A stretch of 64,000 bases of DNA from Puccinia triticina (lineage: Eukaryota; Basidiomycota; Pucciniomycetes; Pucciniales; Pucciniaceae), in the NCBI RefSeq assembly GCF_026914185.1, contig NC_070573.1, positions 1,426,001-1,490,000 of the forward strand. The letters are read 5' to 3'. The translations under genes and the position numbers were made by a program. Shown piece after piece: positions 21,923 to 32,734 of the stretch; within the stretch, counting starts at the first letter, position 1; every line of letters begins with the position of its first letter. The notes under the pieces were generated by a model. That model was not told the DNA's origin, searched no databases, and saw nothing but the letters and a program-made list of their open reading frames with translations.

Positions 21923-24861
21923 TCAGCGAGAATTAGTGAACAAGAGGATCTTCTTCGATTTTTTGCTCCCACCCGCCGAAGCTTGGTTGGACGAAGGGCC
22001 TGCGGGGAGCTCGTTGATCGGCGCCACCCATTGGGCCGCGCCCCCGTCGGGACGGGCCCCGTTGGGCTTCCAGCTCGGCTTGGCGGTCGGGACTTGTTTC
22101 GTGGGCAGACTGGGAAAATGGGTGTTTTGGGCTGCCGCGGTCGGTTTGGGAACGACATGGCGGGACTGATTGGCATGAATAGTGGTCGACGATGTAGTCG
22201 CATTGGTAGTATTCACACGAGTATCTGTTTTTGTTTTGTTTTTGGATTTAGTAACGATCTTTGAGATGATAACAAAAATGATCAAGAGGCGAAAAGAGAG
22301 ACCCACTTGGTGTGCTACTCGAACCAGACGCCCATGGGGTAGCTTTGGCACCAGATTTGAGTTTCTTGGTCACCAGGCCTGGCACCTCGCGATTCTGGGT
22401 CCGAGAAGATTTCTCGACCAACTTGGAATAATGGGGCTGCTGACGGACCCAGGAAGAGGTGTGCAGAGGGCCCAACGCTGCCGTGCTACCATCTGACTGG
22501 AAATTTGAATGGTTCCCGACTGACGGGCCTTTTGAAAAATTGTTACCATCAAGCGACGGGTATTGAGTTTGCTGCAAAACGTAAGGGGCAAAGAAATGCG
22601 TGAGAACCTGACACGAGAAACAGGAGCATGATCTGATTATTCCACTTACTTCGAGTTTGAGATCAAGCCATCTTTCCAAAAGTTGTCCCTTTCGCTCGTC
22701 TTGAATGTCTAGTAGGTCTAAAAGGTTACTGAGGATCGGTCCAATAGTCTCAGACCGATGGTCGAATATGTTACAGAGAGTATCGAGAAAATCAGAGGCA
22801 GCCATCTCGTTGTTACGGTATGTCCTGACTATTGGAAAACAAAAGTTAGAACTTAGTAAGAGCCGATCGATCATCTTTGGTGATTGATCTCGTAGCAGAA
22901 AGATATCCACTTACCGGCAACTTTAAACGATGTAGTCTTAGCTTCCGCGCCATTCACAGCCTCGCTCACCCGTTGCATCAGCACAGCGTGGCGTTGAACG
23001 TCGTATTTAGTGGAAGAGCTGCTGCCGCCTTGGTTGATGTTATCGGTATTACTAGAAGATTGTTGCCCAGAGTCTTCTGGTTCTTGTGCTGGTGCAGATT
23101 TAGACTTGCCTTTGTGCGGCCTGCTGCTATCGTTTCGCCCGCGGTTCGGTGCCAGACCTGGGACAATGCGATTAGCGTTAGACAGAGTGGTGGATCCCTC
23201 ACCACTGATAGGCGGTATATCCATCACGGCTATCCCACGTCCGGCGCGTTGATCTCGTGGTGCTTGCCGGTTGGTGTGCGTCTGTGAGTGTTGTTGCTCC
23301 TGGCCACCGGTATAGACGAAATTTGTTTCCAGCTTTCGAGCATCCTTCATAGCTTTCACACCCATTTCAGCCCCATGAACCTCAATCTGATGGGTTTGAA
23401 GCTCCAGCGCTGTTTCATACACCACAAATCTAGCCTGCAAACAGGTCGATTGACTACACAGATAGTGATCATCACGAAAATGACTTTCCTTCAAAGTAAA
23501 TCAGTACCAAGCACAAAAAAAGGCGTGAGTGTGCTTATATCTAAAATGATGTCGCTAAGATGGAACTTGGTTTACCAAATGCTGGTAATCCAAGTAGTAC
23601 TGCCATCGCCCCACTCCATTGCGGACACAGATGAAGCACTGTTCATGTTTATCTCGACAGTGCTGATAGAGTTGATCGTCATCGTAGTAGTAAACACTAC
23701 AGAAGCCGCAACGTGGATGGCCCTTGAAGCCATCATCATCCTCTCCAGCTGTTCCTGGTCCCTCGTCGCCCATAAGCCGAGACCGGCGAAGACCTTTACC
23801 AACACCAACCGAGCCCTGGTTCATGTGGACGGTGATGCCCTTGGCGGTAAAGAGGGTGTGCTCGTGTGCAAAGACCTTCTTGTTCGAGCAGCAGAGGTCG
23901 CAGAGTGAGAGACCATTGTGGACAGACCGGGTGTGGGACTTGAGATCCTTCCAATTCTGAAGCACGCTGGAACAGTCCGGATGGGGGCAGTTGAACTTGA
24001 GATAGGCCAGTAATTCGTCCAGCTGCTCAAACGTCTCGCAATAGATCGAGAGGTGAGGGTCCTTGAATTTGATGTCCGAGAGATCATAGCTGGCGAAGTT
24101 GGCCTGAGGATCGGTGGTGATGACGACGTCCTTCAACTCCGTCTGGAGACAAGATCCAAAAAATTGAGAAATCAGTTATAAAGCCACCGACCAGATCGGA
24201 ATTCGGCAGCTTACCTTGCATAATGCACAATCACGTTTCTTGTAGAGTGCTCGCATTCGGATGGCACAGATATGGCAGGTGCGATGTGAACATGTTCCCA
24301 GGGCGAAGTACTTGATCGACTCGGCGCAAATCAAGCAGGTCTCTCCACTGGCTGGCGTACTGCTGTCAGGACTGGAATGTTTGATGAGGGATTGGCTTTG
24401 GCCATTGGTTGCCGGGGATGGCAGGGGCTTGGGCCGAGCCGAGTCTGCCTGTTCAGGCCGCTTCGAGTCTTTGGTTTGGGGCGCCGCCGGTGCCTGGTGG
24501 GGAGGAGTATCTTTATCTTTCTTCCTCGCCTTCGGAGTGGGTTTCTTGGAAGATGTAAGGCTAAATATGACATTGTACATAACAAGTACAACCAAACAGA
24601 AAGACAACCAAATCAATATTCAAGCTTTCAAATCGACATACTTCTCAAGTTGGCATGTATGACTCACCCTGCGCCCTTCTTGCCTGATGCTTCGGAGCGA
24701 GAGGTATCGCCTGATTGTCTTGGAGAGCTGGTCGCTGCTGCTGGCGAATCCGCTGCGTCTGAGGTGGTCAGAAGAGCTCCGAAATTTCTACCCCTTCGTC
24801 CCTGTCGTGGTGCAGGTAATCCACCAGATGAAGTTTGGCCGGTCTGCGCACTAGTCGACAT
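21923..24861 (-). CDS. HEL2: Hel2/ZNF598-type RING E3 ubiquitin ligase
   Basis: Seven exons fit in phase: 24861-24668, 24560-24215, 24142-23576, 23488-22915, 22828-22650, 22607-22307 and 22224-21923 (820 residues). After a Ser/Pro/Lys-rich lead, residues ~140-179 form a RING finger (CLICAESIKYFALGTCSHRTC ... CALCK). Next come DVVIT and FKD-type strands and a run of C2H2-like fingers (CPHPDC...H..VH; CDLCC; CGFCSVYYYDDDQLYQHCRDKHEQCFIC; HFRDDHYLC...H..EVHG), the family layout. A conserved C-terminal helix block (FLDTLCNIFDHRSETIGPILSNLLDLL) and a short Lys-rich end before LLF are also typical. In yeast and human this enzyme senses collided ribosomes and ubiquitylates 40S proteins, starting ribosome-associated quality control. 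The last intron is read with a TACTAAA branch site. Dom34 lies divergently 1.7 kb away. Confidence 0.93.
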
Positions 24862-26540
24862 GGTCTGAATGCCGGCGGAGAACCAAGAGCTCTTGAGGGA
24901 TCGCTCCAAATATTACGATTTAGCTGCTATGTTCGTCAGGGTACTGCCGGGAAGGGTGTGGTGTCCTGAGTCTTGGTAGGAGTCCTATATATTTATGTGG
25001 AAAGTCGAAGTTGAGTCAAGGGAAGTGTTCCAAGGAACAGAAGGGGGGATTGGGCTATCTGTGACAGGGGTCCCGCAGGAGCAATCGGCCCGGTGAAGCT
25101 CTTGTGACAGGCTGGAAGGCATCCGCGGAGCCGGCACCTGCCAACTGTCACTGTGTCCGGCCGGAAGTGGTGAGCATCACTGTCGGAGCTATGGTCTACC
25201 AGATAACCATCAAACATGGACCACGAAGCTTCTACCAACCTGGATCTGACCTCAGTCAAACCGGACTCGCCGATACACTCGTGGTTCAGTTCACCGTTGA
25301 TCATTCCCAACGATGGTTCGACTGCCCGAGATCATTTAGGCCGCGATAGGACATGGATGCAATGGGTTCATTCTTCTCTTACAGTTTTTATCTCGCCTGC
25401 AACAACATGTTCGGTTGACATTTGCTGTTGTTGCTTTGCTTGCGAACTTCTCCATCTAAATATCAGATCAGATTGAGTACCTTGTTGGTATTGGTCTCAC
25501 TGGCCACCTGTATAAGCTTTCCATCTGATTCTGATGAGCACGATCATGGAGATCCGGAGGATGATAAACATTCTGAAGAATATTTAAATCCGGTACAAAC
25601 AAAATACTCATCTTCTCTGGGCGCTAATTAGCTATGTACCAATGTTCACTTCCCACAAAGGCTAACATTGGGCACACTTGCCATTCCTCCAAGTTTGGTG
25701 TAACCTTTCTTGCTTTGTCAATCGTCTTGCCTTTGCTAGGATTTTTTGAATATCTCTCGGTTCATCAAGCAATGTCTATCAAGAGAGGTTTTGTTCAATC
25801 CGGGTTGTGAGCCTGATTTATTCACTTATTTATGTTATTCTTAACAATACGGAAGTGGTCATAACATTGACACCGCACTTCCTTCTTTTCTCGCCTTTTG
25901 AATGGGAAACTTTTTAGCTTTTCCGGCTTTATGATCATGGCCACTTGTCTAGTTTTATCGGTGTTTACTTTGGTGCTATTTTGGGATGGATTTGTATAAT
26001 TGTTTACGCTCAGCTTGATTAATTCCTTTCTGCATACATGTTTAAATCCAATATTTATGATCAAAAGATTTGATGAGGAAGGTACAACATTGGGTGTGTT
26101 GAGCGATTTTTCCCCTTCCAAGTGAGATACTGTTTTGCTGCGAACCCTTTCTCCGATGGGTGGTTGTCACAACTTGTTTCACCCAGCACCCCTTTGTGGT
26201 TTCCCCTATGAACCACAACTTCAAGCACCAACGACAAGGAACCGGGAAACACCACAGCAAACTGGACTGATGCTATCGAACCATTCTCCCATTAACCCGA
26301 TCAAATCAGTTCAAACGATAACGTAGTAAAAAATATCTACATATTTAGGTTCGTCAGTCTCATGATAAATATGTAGTCCCTCATAACGACATGCGTGCTA
26401 ATATACTTCTCAAAAACTACGAACTATGTATGCGATCACAGCTCCATTGGCCACTGCCCAACACATTCGGTGGAACGTTGAATAACCCTCAGAAATCCAT
26501 TTGAAAGGATTATTACCTACCAATATACATAAGTTGAACA
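24862..26540. other. Divergent intergenic region between Hel2 and Dom34
   Basis: 1,679 bp. It must contain both promoters. Small frames (for example 25822-26121 minus and about 25420-25630 plus, which has a hydrophobic stretch) lack an ATG and are not called. Confidence 0.5.
24987..24996 (-). promoter_or_regulatory. Possible TATA box for Hel2
   Basis: An A/T-only TATATATTTA block about 130 bp upstream of the ATG at 24861, in GC-richer surroundings. Position is plausible but unsupported otherwise. Confidence 0.3.
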
Positions 26541-28185
26541 ATGAAGCAAGTCCGAAGTCAGATCGAAAAGAACCGGTCTGGATTTGTTACCCTGAAAGCC
26601 GAAAATGACGAAGACATGTGGCATGCCTACAACCTAGTTACAGTGGTTCGTTGGTCGATTGCCATAAATTTCGACCGAATTGCCTCTGATGCCGACCAAT
26701 ACATCTTCACGGTGTTTTTCTTTCTTTCCAAAATTAAATTTAGGGCGACGAAGTTAGGTCAATGGCCGTCAGGAAAGTTATAGTCGAAACTAACTCAGCA
26801 ACTGGGTCCAAGGATTCGCATCGGGTCAAGCTGAATTTAACGATCGAAGTCAAGAAAGTGAGCTATTCGGGGGTAGAGATGCCGAGCGAGTCGAGCGACA
26901 ACGGGCTTTCGATTGCAGGTCAACCAAGCAGCTCCTCATCGGGCGGCGCCTCCTTACACATTTCTGGGCAAATCTCTAAGCAAAACGAGCACGTCAAGAT
27001 GGGTGCCTTCCATACACTGGACCTCGAGCCCGAGAGAGAATTCACGATCATCAAGGGGCCCGACGGATGGGATTCGGTCAACGTCCAAAGACTAGCCGAC
27101 GCAACCGATGCCTCTAAATCTGCTGAAGTTGGAGCGATTCTCGCCGACGATACCGGCCGGGCGACGATCTGTTTGATCGGAACTCATACCACTCTCATCA
27201 AACAACGCATCGAGGTCCCTCTCTCAAAGAACAAGAAACCTGGACAAGCTACAGATAAAACGCTCGATAAATACTATAAGCAGATATATGATTCAATCAT
27301 CAAACACTTCAATTTCTCTCTGCTGCGGATGGTCATCATCGCTAGCCCGGGCAATACCAAAGATACAGTGTTTGAATCAATCTTCTCACAAGCAGTGGTA
27401 AGTTTTCGCTTTCCTGATATTGAAATCATGCACAGTTCTTACAATTGTATGCTAAGAACTTCCCACTTGGATAACTTGGTTCGGCAGAAAGCCAACAACA
27501 AGCCAATGATTACCTCGAAATCTAAATTTCAAAGGATCTACACCCCAACGATCCATCTCCAATCTTTAAACCAGATATTGAGCACTCCAGAGATTTTGAA
27601 TCAGCTAAAGGACACCAAGTATTCGAAGGAAATCCAAGCTTTAAATAAGTTTCAGAAGATGTTGGAGGAAGATGTCCAGCGAGCTTTGTATGGGGAATTA
27701 CATGTCGATCGGGCTGCCGAAAGGGCTGCCATCGGTACGCTGTTGATCTCAGATTCCTTATTCAGGTATGCTTTTTTATCCTTCCATTGGATGTCACAGC
27801 ACGTGACTCAAACAGGTATTTTTTTATCCGTAGGAATCCAGAACCGGAAAAGCGGAAAAAGTTCATTAAGTTGACTGAAAGCGTTCAGCAATTCGGCGGC
27901 GAAGTTTTGGTTTTTTCTAGCATGCATTCGACTGGTACAAGTTGAGTTCATAACCTACTTTAAGCCGAGATCCCTCGTCAAGAAAGAGGCTATTTGCTAA
28001 CCAAAACAGGACAAGGTAGCTGAATAATTCCAACCCGGTTTTTTTATCTATCAACAGGACTGAATGAATTGACAGGAGTCGCAGCAATTTTGACGTATCC
28101 TTTAGATATGGAACTCATTGATCAGGAAGAAAACGAGGTTCGAGTTGAAAGCAACTTTTCCTCTCCTCCATTTGTTTTCGCATAG
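26541..28185 (+). CDS. DOM34: Dom34/Pelota ribosome-rescue factor
   Basis: Five exons fit in phase: 26541-26645, 26744-27397, 27488-27765, 27834-27934 and 28058-28185 (421 residues; typical family length ~385). The N-terminal Sm-like eRF1_1 domain is clear: [37 protein letters not shown], then [20 protein letters not shown]. The central domain has VVIIASPG-type and [12 protein letters not shown] motifs, and the C-terminal eRF1_3 domain ends with [11 protein letters not shown] and [18 protein letters not shown]. As expected for Pelota it lacks the GGQ hydrolysis motif of eRF1. With Hbs1 the protein enters the A site of stalled ribosomes and splits them in no-go and non-stop decay. The extra length is a Ser-rich insertion at about residues 66-90. 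The intron after SQAV keeps the frame open, so a retained form would still be translatable. Confidence 0.96.
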
Positions 28186-28957
28186 CACCTATCTTTACCC
28201 TGGATCGCCTGTTTGACCACACGACAGCCTGTATCCTTTTGACCATCACCATAGATATTCATTTTACATCTTAAGTTCAGTTGCCAGCATGTAATTTTCA
28301 ATTTTGGGTTATCTTTTCAATCTGCCAGTTGGCTTTTTGAACTCGAGCATAAGAAGCGCTAGATTGACTTGAAATGGTAGAGATGCTGCCCCAAGAAGAC
28401 AACGTGACCGGTGACCAGCGCCAGTCGTTTTTAAAAACACATCACGTTTCCACTTTCCCCAGGTCTGTTGGGAACCTTGATCCCAATCTTAAATATGTTT
28501 CTACAAAAACTTTCTTTGGAAACTTGCCCATCAAGGTAGTCGCTTCCAACGAGTTCGAACAACTTGAAGATCTCATAGTGAACGCGATAAAATTGCCGTT
28601 GAGGTTGCGAACGTGAACAGGGTTGATGTGTAACCAAGTCAACTTATTGCTTAATGGACATTTACGACCCCGAACCAACCTGTTGTAAGTGAGAGAAGAG
28701 AAATAACCCTTGAGTATATTTCGTATGGATAAAACCAGCTAAACTATATACACAATGTGTGAAATAATCTAGAATATTCCATAACCTTCTATGCAAGGTT
28801 TGTCAGCTATATGCATACTCCTCAACACAACCGAAGCCGGTCAACGTGAGCCGGATTAATGTGTGTAACTATGCCGAACCGCAACCGGTCGTTTAGCTCT
28901 AATGCTGATTTCCTGCAAGTTGACCTCGGGCGGTTCTCCAGTCGTGCTCCTCCGCAG
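28186..28957. other. Intergenic with one small unsupported ORF
   Basis: An 80-codon ORF starting at ATG 28374 has no family features. The remainder is promoter sequence of the next gene. Confidence 0.4.
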
Positions 28958-28966
28958 TTATAAAAC
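28958..28966 (+). promoter_or_regulatory. TATA box of the cysteine-rich secreted protein gene
   Basis: TTATAAAAC about 205 bp upstream of the ATG at 29164, followed by C/T- and CATC-rich sequence typical of a transcribed leader. Confidence 0.55.
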
Positions 28967-29163
28967 TAGGGTGAAAGTCCCACATCATTTTCCCACCTCA
29001 TCATCATATCATCCTCATCTAGACTACTACATACATAGTAGCATTACTTCGTCTTGATTTTTTCGACTCGACAGATTACTTGATTAGCCTGCTAAGAAAC
29101 GGGTTTTCCGCTTGCTTCAATTATCTACCAACATTTCATCACAAAATTCAAGTGCTATTAAAA

Positions 29164-29717
29164 ATGTTCTACCGCTCAGTTCTGATAACTTTTTTACTGA
29201 CAGTAACACTGATGGTTGTTGGGCAACGCAGGCCAGTGAAGCAACCACCGGCAGATCCACCTCCATGTGCTAATAGTCAACTTTTTTGCTTCTCAAAGTC
29301 GCAATTTGACACGTTACCGCAATCACAGCGTAAGCCTTCAGTAAACTATTACGCATAATTCACCATCCACCTGCAAGTGAATCTCCTTTAATCTTACCTC
29401 TGACACATACATTACCCAATTGTCTGTAGCTTTGACGGTATACAATCCCAGGTTGATCAAAGATGCTACCAATTGTAATCAAGCAGTTAAAAGGGCAACA
29501 GGACAAAAGATCAAAGATGGAATGGGACAATGTTGTAGTAATCTTCCAGTATGTATTGAAAATATCTTCTTTCACAACCTAGTGCTCATTACCACTTTTC
29601 TGTTTTTGATTACCCTATAATATACAACTCCAGACCGTCACAGCAACCTCCAAAATCTCAACGGTCCTGGGAAAGAATTTTGGGCTAAACTGTCAACGTA
29701 ATCCCAATTCTGGTTGA
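29164..29717 (+). CDS. Small cysteine-rich secreted protein
   Basis: Three exons fit in phase: 29164-29329, 29430-29548 and 29634-29717, for about 122 residues. The N-terminus is a classic signal peptide: a short basic start, a hydrophobic core (VLITFLLTVTLMVV) and a small-residue cleavage region after about residue 20. The mature part has six cysteines, including one CC pair in MGQCCSNLP and a C-x6-C pair near the start. This recalls hydrophobin-like or other rust cysteine-rich secreted families, but the eight-cysteine hydrophobin pattern is not met. A nearby TATA box supports expression. Candidate cell-surface or secreted host-interaction protein by inference only; no known family is recognised. 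Confidence 0.75.
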
Positions 29718-30239
29718 TAGAACTATATGCTCTTTCATTCCTAACAAGTAACAATATTCAATCATGTGACATTCAGAATTCTAGTTCACATGTCTGTTGA
29801 TCAGGATCTGATGCCCAAGTTGGCTAAGATCACTTCTTTTCACATCAAATAATTGAAATTTAAAATTCCAAGCTGGTGATCTTGCTCTTGAATCTTGATC
29901 AATTCCCCATGTCTTACTTCTATAAATACTAATGCTTGATTGGAAATGTATACAAATGATAAATCTCTCCAGATTTCCAACATGTAATACATATCTGTTA
30001 TATTTAATATAAATGTTTTACTATGTAAAGTTCAAAATTTTAAATTTCTTATTCACTCTTTTGGATCTTTTTTTGACCTTCCATTCACCAGGAAAATAAA
30101 ATAGTCAGTTGATGCCAAGTGACATTACACCAGCTCCAGCCAGCTACCCACCATCTATCCAATATCTATCCACTATCTACCCCAATCTCCCAACCATCTC
30201 CTCAACTTCCAAAATTTACCAAGGAGGTCCTGTTCAGTT
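29718..30239. other. A/T-rich intergenic, nothing recognised
   Basis: This is the 3' flank of the secreted-protein gene and A/T-rich sequence without a gene model. Confidence 0.5.
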
Positions 30240-30812
30240 TTTGATGAGACCAACTGATCCTCAGTTCTATCCAGCTGATACTCAGCTTTGGCACCCAGCT
30301 CATACTCAGCTTTTCTGCCCAGCTCATCCTCAGCTTTTTCATGCAGCTCACTCTCAGAATTGGAATAAAGCCGTTTGACCATTCCTTGCTTAGGTGATGC
30401 TCAGCTTTGTACTAGTCCTGGCGCAGCTGATGCTCAGCTTTGTACCAGTCCTTGCTCAGCCTTCTCCTAGTCCTGTCCCAGCTGATGCTCAGCTTTGGCC
30501 CAGTCCTGGGCTAGCTGGCCAGCTGATGCTCAGCTTGCTGAGTATCAGCTGAGCCAGGCCAGGGAAAAAGATGGGAATCAGCTTGGACAGGACCAGAGCT
30601 GAAAATCAGCTAGGCCAGGGCCAAAGCTGAGCATCAGCTGAGTCATTGACAAGGCTGAGCATCAGCTGTGCCAGGGCCAAAGATGATCATCAGGTGGCCA
30701 GTTCCAAAGCTGAGCATCAGCTGGGCCAGGGGAAAAACTGAGCATCAGCTGAGCCAGGGTAAAAGCTGAGCATCAGCTGGGCCAGGGCCAAAGTTGAGCA
30801 TCAGCTGGTTTT
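30240..30812. repeat. Foldback minisatellite of CAGCTGATGCTCAGCTTTGG units
   Basis: A ~30-bp unit containing CAGCTGATGCTCAGC is repeated in one orientation up to about 30540 and in the opposite orientation (GCTGAGCATCAGCTG) from about 30545 to 30812. The two arms can fold on each other, and each unit is itself partly palindromic. Confidence 0.85.
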
Positions 30813-31343
30813 TTCACATTGAGTGCTTTGATCCTGACACCTATCATGTGAGCCCCAGATGTGCTGGTTGAGAGGAGCAGCATTGGAGCAGTGTTGGAGC
30901 TGGAAACAAAGCTGTGTCATGTCACTTGCCATCAAGTGACTACTTTTTTTTTCCTGGTGATTCATCCAAGGATGTGCTTGCTATGCTAAAATGAGCTTAG
31001 TTGTAGGTTAGTGCAATGTAATCCTGCTACCAGCTCCATGACAAGCTGTTAATAGGCTTGGTGTTAGCATTCTGTGTGCAGACAGAATAAAATTGTAGGT
31101 TTTTGCTGCTACAGCCTCAGGGGCTGGAGTACAGCAAGAAAATACCAACACTGTGGTGTCATGATTAATTCAACAATAAATTGTTCAAATAAGGTGGATT
31201 GTGGAATTTTAAGTTGTTCCCAAACTTTGCTAAAAATAGAGGACTACTCATGCAGCCTGATGCCAGAAATTTAGCTGCAGTTGGCTTGCATAAGCAGCAC
31301 AAACCAGCAGGAGTGTTCACATTTCCAAGTACGGTGGGCTATT

Positions 31344-31974
31344 GAATGTTTTTGGCTCCATATTTTTGAATGCAGAAGCTCAGGCCACAGCCTTTAAGTC
31401 ATGAGATTGGCTACAGGGGTGGAAAATAAGTTTGCAAGAATGATTATGAAATAAAAGAATGAAAAACGTGGGAATTTTCTAATTTCTTGCAAATTTCTCA
31501 GAATGTTCTTTACTGGTCAAACCAAGGAGGGAAAAAATTGGAGAGCACAATAGGGCATGCAACAAGAATGATAAAAAATGAAATTTTTTGAAACCATTGC
31601 CAATGATTTTTATTGGATCAAATAAATTGAGTCAAATTAGTGGTGACTTGGGCTAGAGTCCCTGAGTTCAATTTGAAATTGGTGGATAACCCATCCACCC
31701 AAAAAATCATTGAAAATGGTTTCAATTTTTTTTGATTTTTTTATCATTCTTTTTGCATGCCATACTTTGCTCTCCAATTTTCCCTCCTTGGTTTGAACAG
31801 TAATGAAAATTCTGAGAAATTTGCAAGAAATTAGAAAATTTCCACATTTTAATTCATTTTTTTATTTCATAATCATTCTTGGGAACTTATTTTCCACCCC
31901 TGTAGCCAATCCCATGACTTAAAGGCTGTGGCCTGAGCTTCTGAATTCAAAAATGTGGAGCCAAAAACATTCAA
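31344..31974. mobile_element. TA-flanked foldback MITE, 631 bp
   Basis: Arms starting TTGAATGTTTTTGGCTCC and ending in the reverse complement extend for about 290 bp each, with the centre near 31650. TA lies at both outer ends (31342-31343 and 31975-31976), as for Tc1/mariner-derived MITEs. No ORF. 30813-31341 holds no gene. Confidence 0.72.
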
Positions 31975-32260
31975 TACCCATTGTACACATGTTGGGAAAT
32001 CATAAAATTTTCAGCTTGAGGTGCTTCTGAAGAGGACCCAGTGGAACACAATCACAAAAATGGATGGATTTTTGATCAAAAAACAGATATGGTACACACC
32101 CCAAGCAGTAAGGGTAATCACCCCAAATTTATAGATCTTTTTTAGAGGGGGGGCAGTAATCAAAAGTTTATGGGAATCTGCTGTTCAAGAGGGTTATTGT
32201 AGCAAGTTTTGGTCACTCCACTCTAACAGGACTGGTAACCATGGTGAAATGTGGTGCAAT

Positions 32261-32383
32261 TGTAGAGACTGTAAAATGAAGATGTGTGACGCTTGTGGCT
32301 GCCAGCTGGTTGGTTGGTTGAAAGTGCTCATGGTTGATCTGACAGCCCTCCATACTGTGGTGATACATCATGGTAGCAGACTA
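32261..32383. repeat. Copy A of a dispersed repeat (lacks the tRNA-like block)
   Basis: Matches 37161-37360 over TGTAGAGACTGTAAAATGAAG ... GGTAGCAGACTA, but the ~80-bp tRNA-like sequence present in the other copy is replaced by a few bases after GATGTG. Confidence 0.85.
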
Positions 32384-32734
32384 TTCCCCCCCTTGCTACA
32401 TGATGGGAAGTGGGGATTAACCCCAAGAGAGAGTGGGAATGAGACCCAGGAAAGATGATCAGCGTTGTGGTGTACCAAATGTGTTTCAAGTATCAAATCA
32501 CATAAAGTCACAGTTTACTATTGAGAAGGAGACATATTTCTAGATGTATTATTGCATAATTGGATTCTAGTACAGGTCATTTAACCCCTAGTCACTCACT
32601 GGAACCACTAGGCTAGCTGCACTCAGTCAAAAGTTACTAGTATTATACTGTGTTCATAAGCATAATTACATACTGTAGAGATATTTTGATAGTACATAGT
32701 ATAGAATTAGACTCAAGGACATATTTATAGTGTA

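Noticed and set aside
25422..25631. Hydrophobic, signal-like ORF
   Set aside because: It has no ATG; the nearest upstream ATG is followed by a stop. It might be an exon, but no model could be built.
25822..26121. 99-codon minus-strand ORF between Hel2 and Dom34
   Set aside because: Protein-like composition but no ATG in frame and no neighbouring exons that fit in phase.
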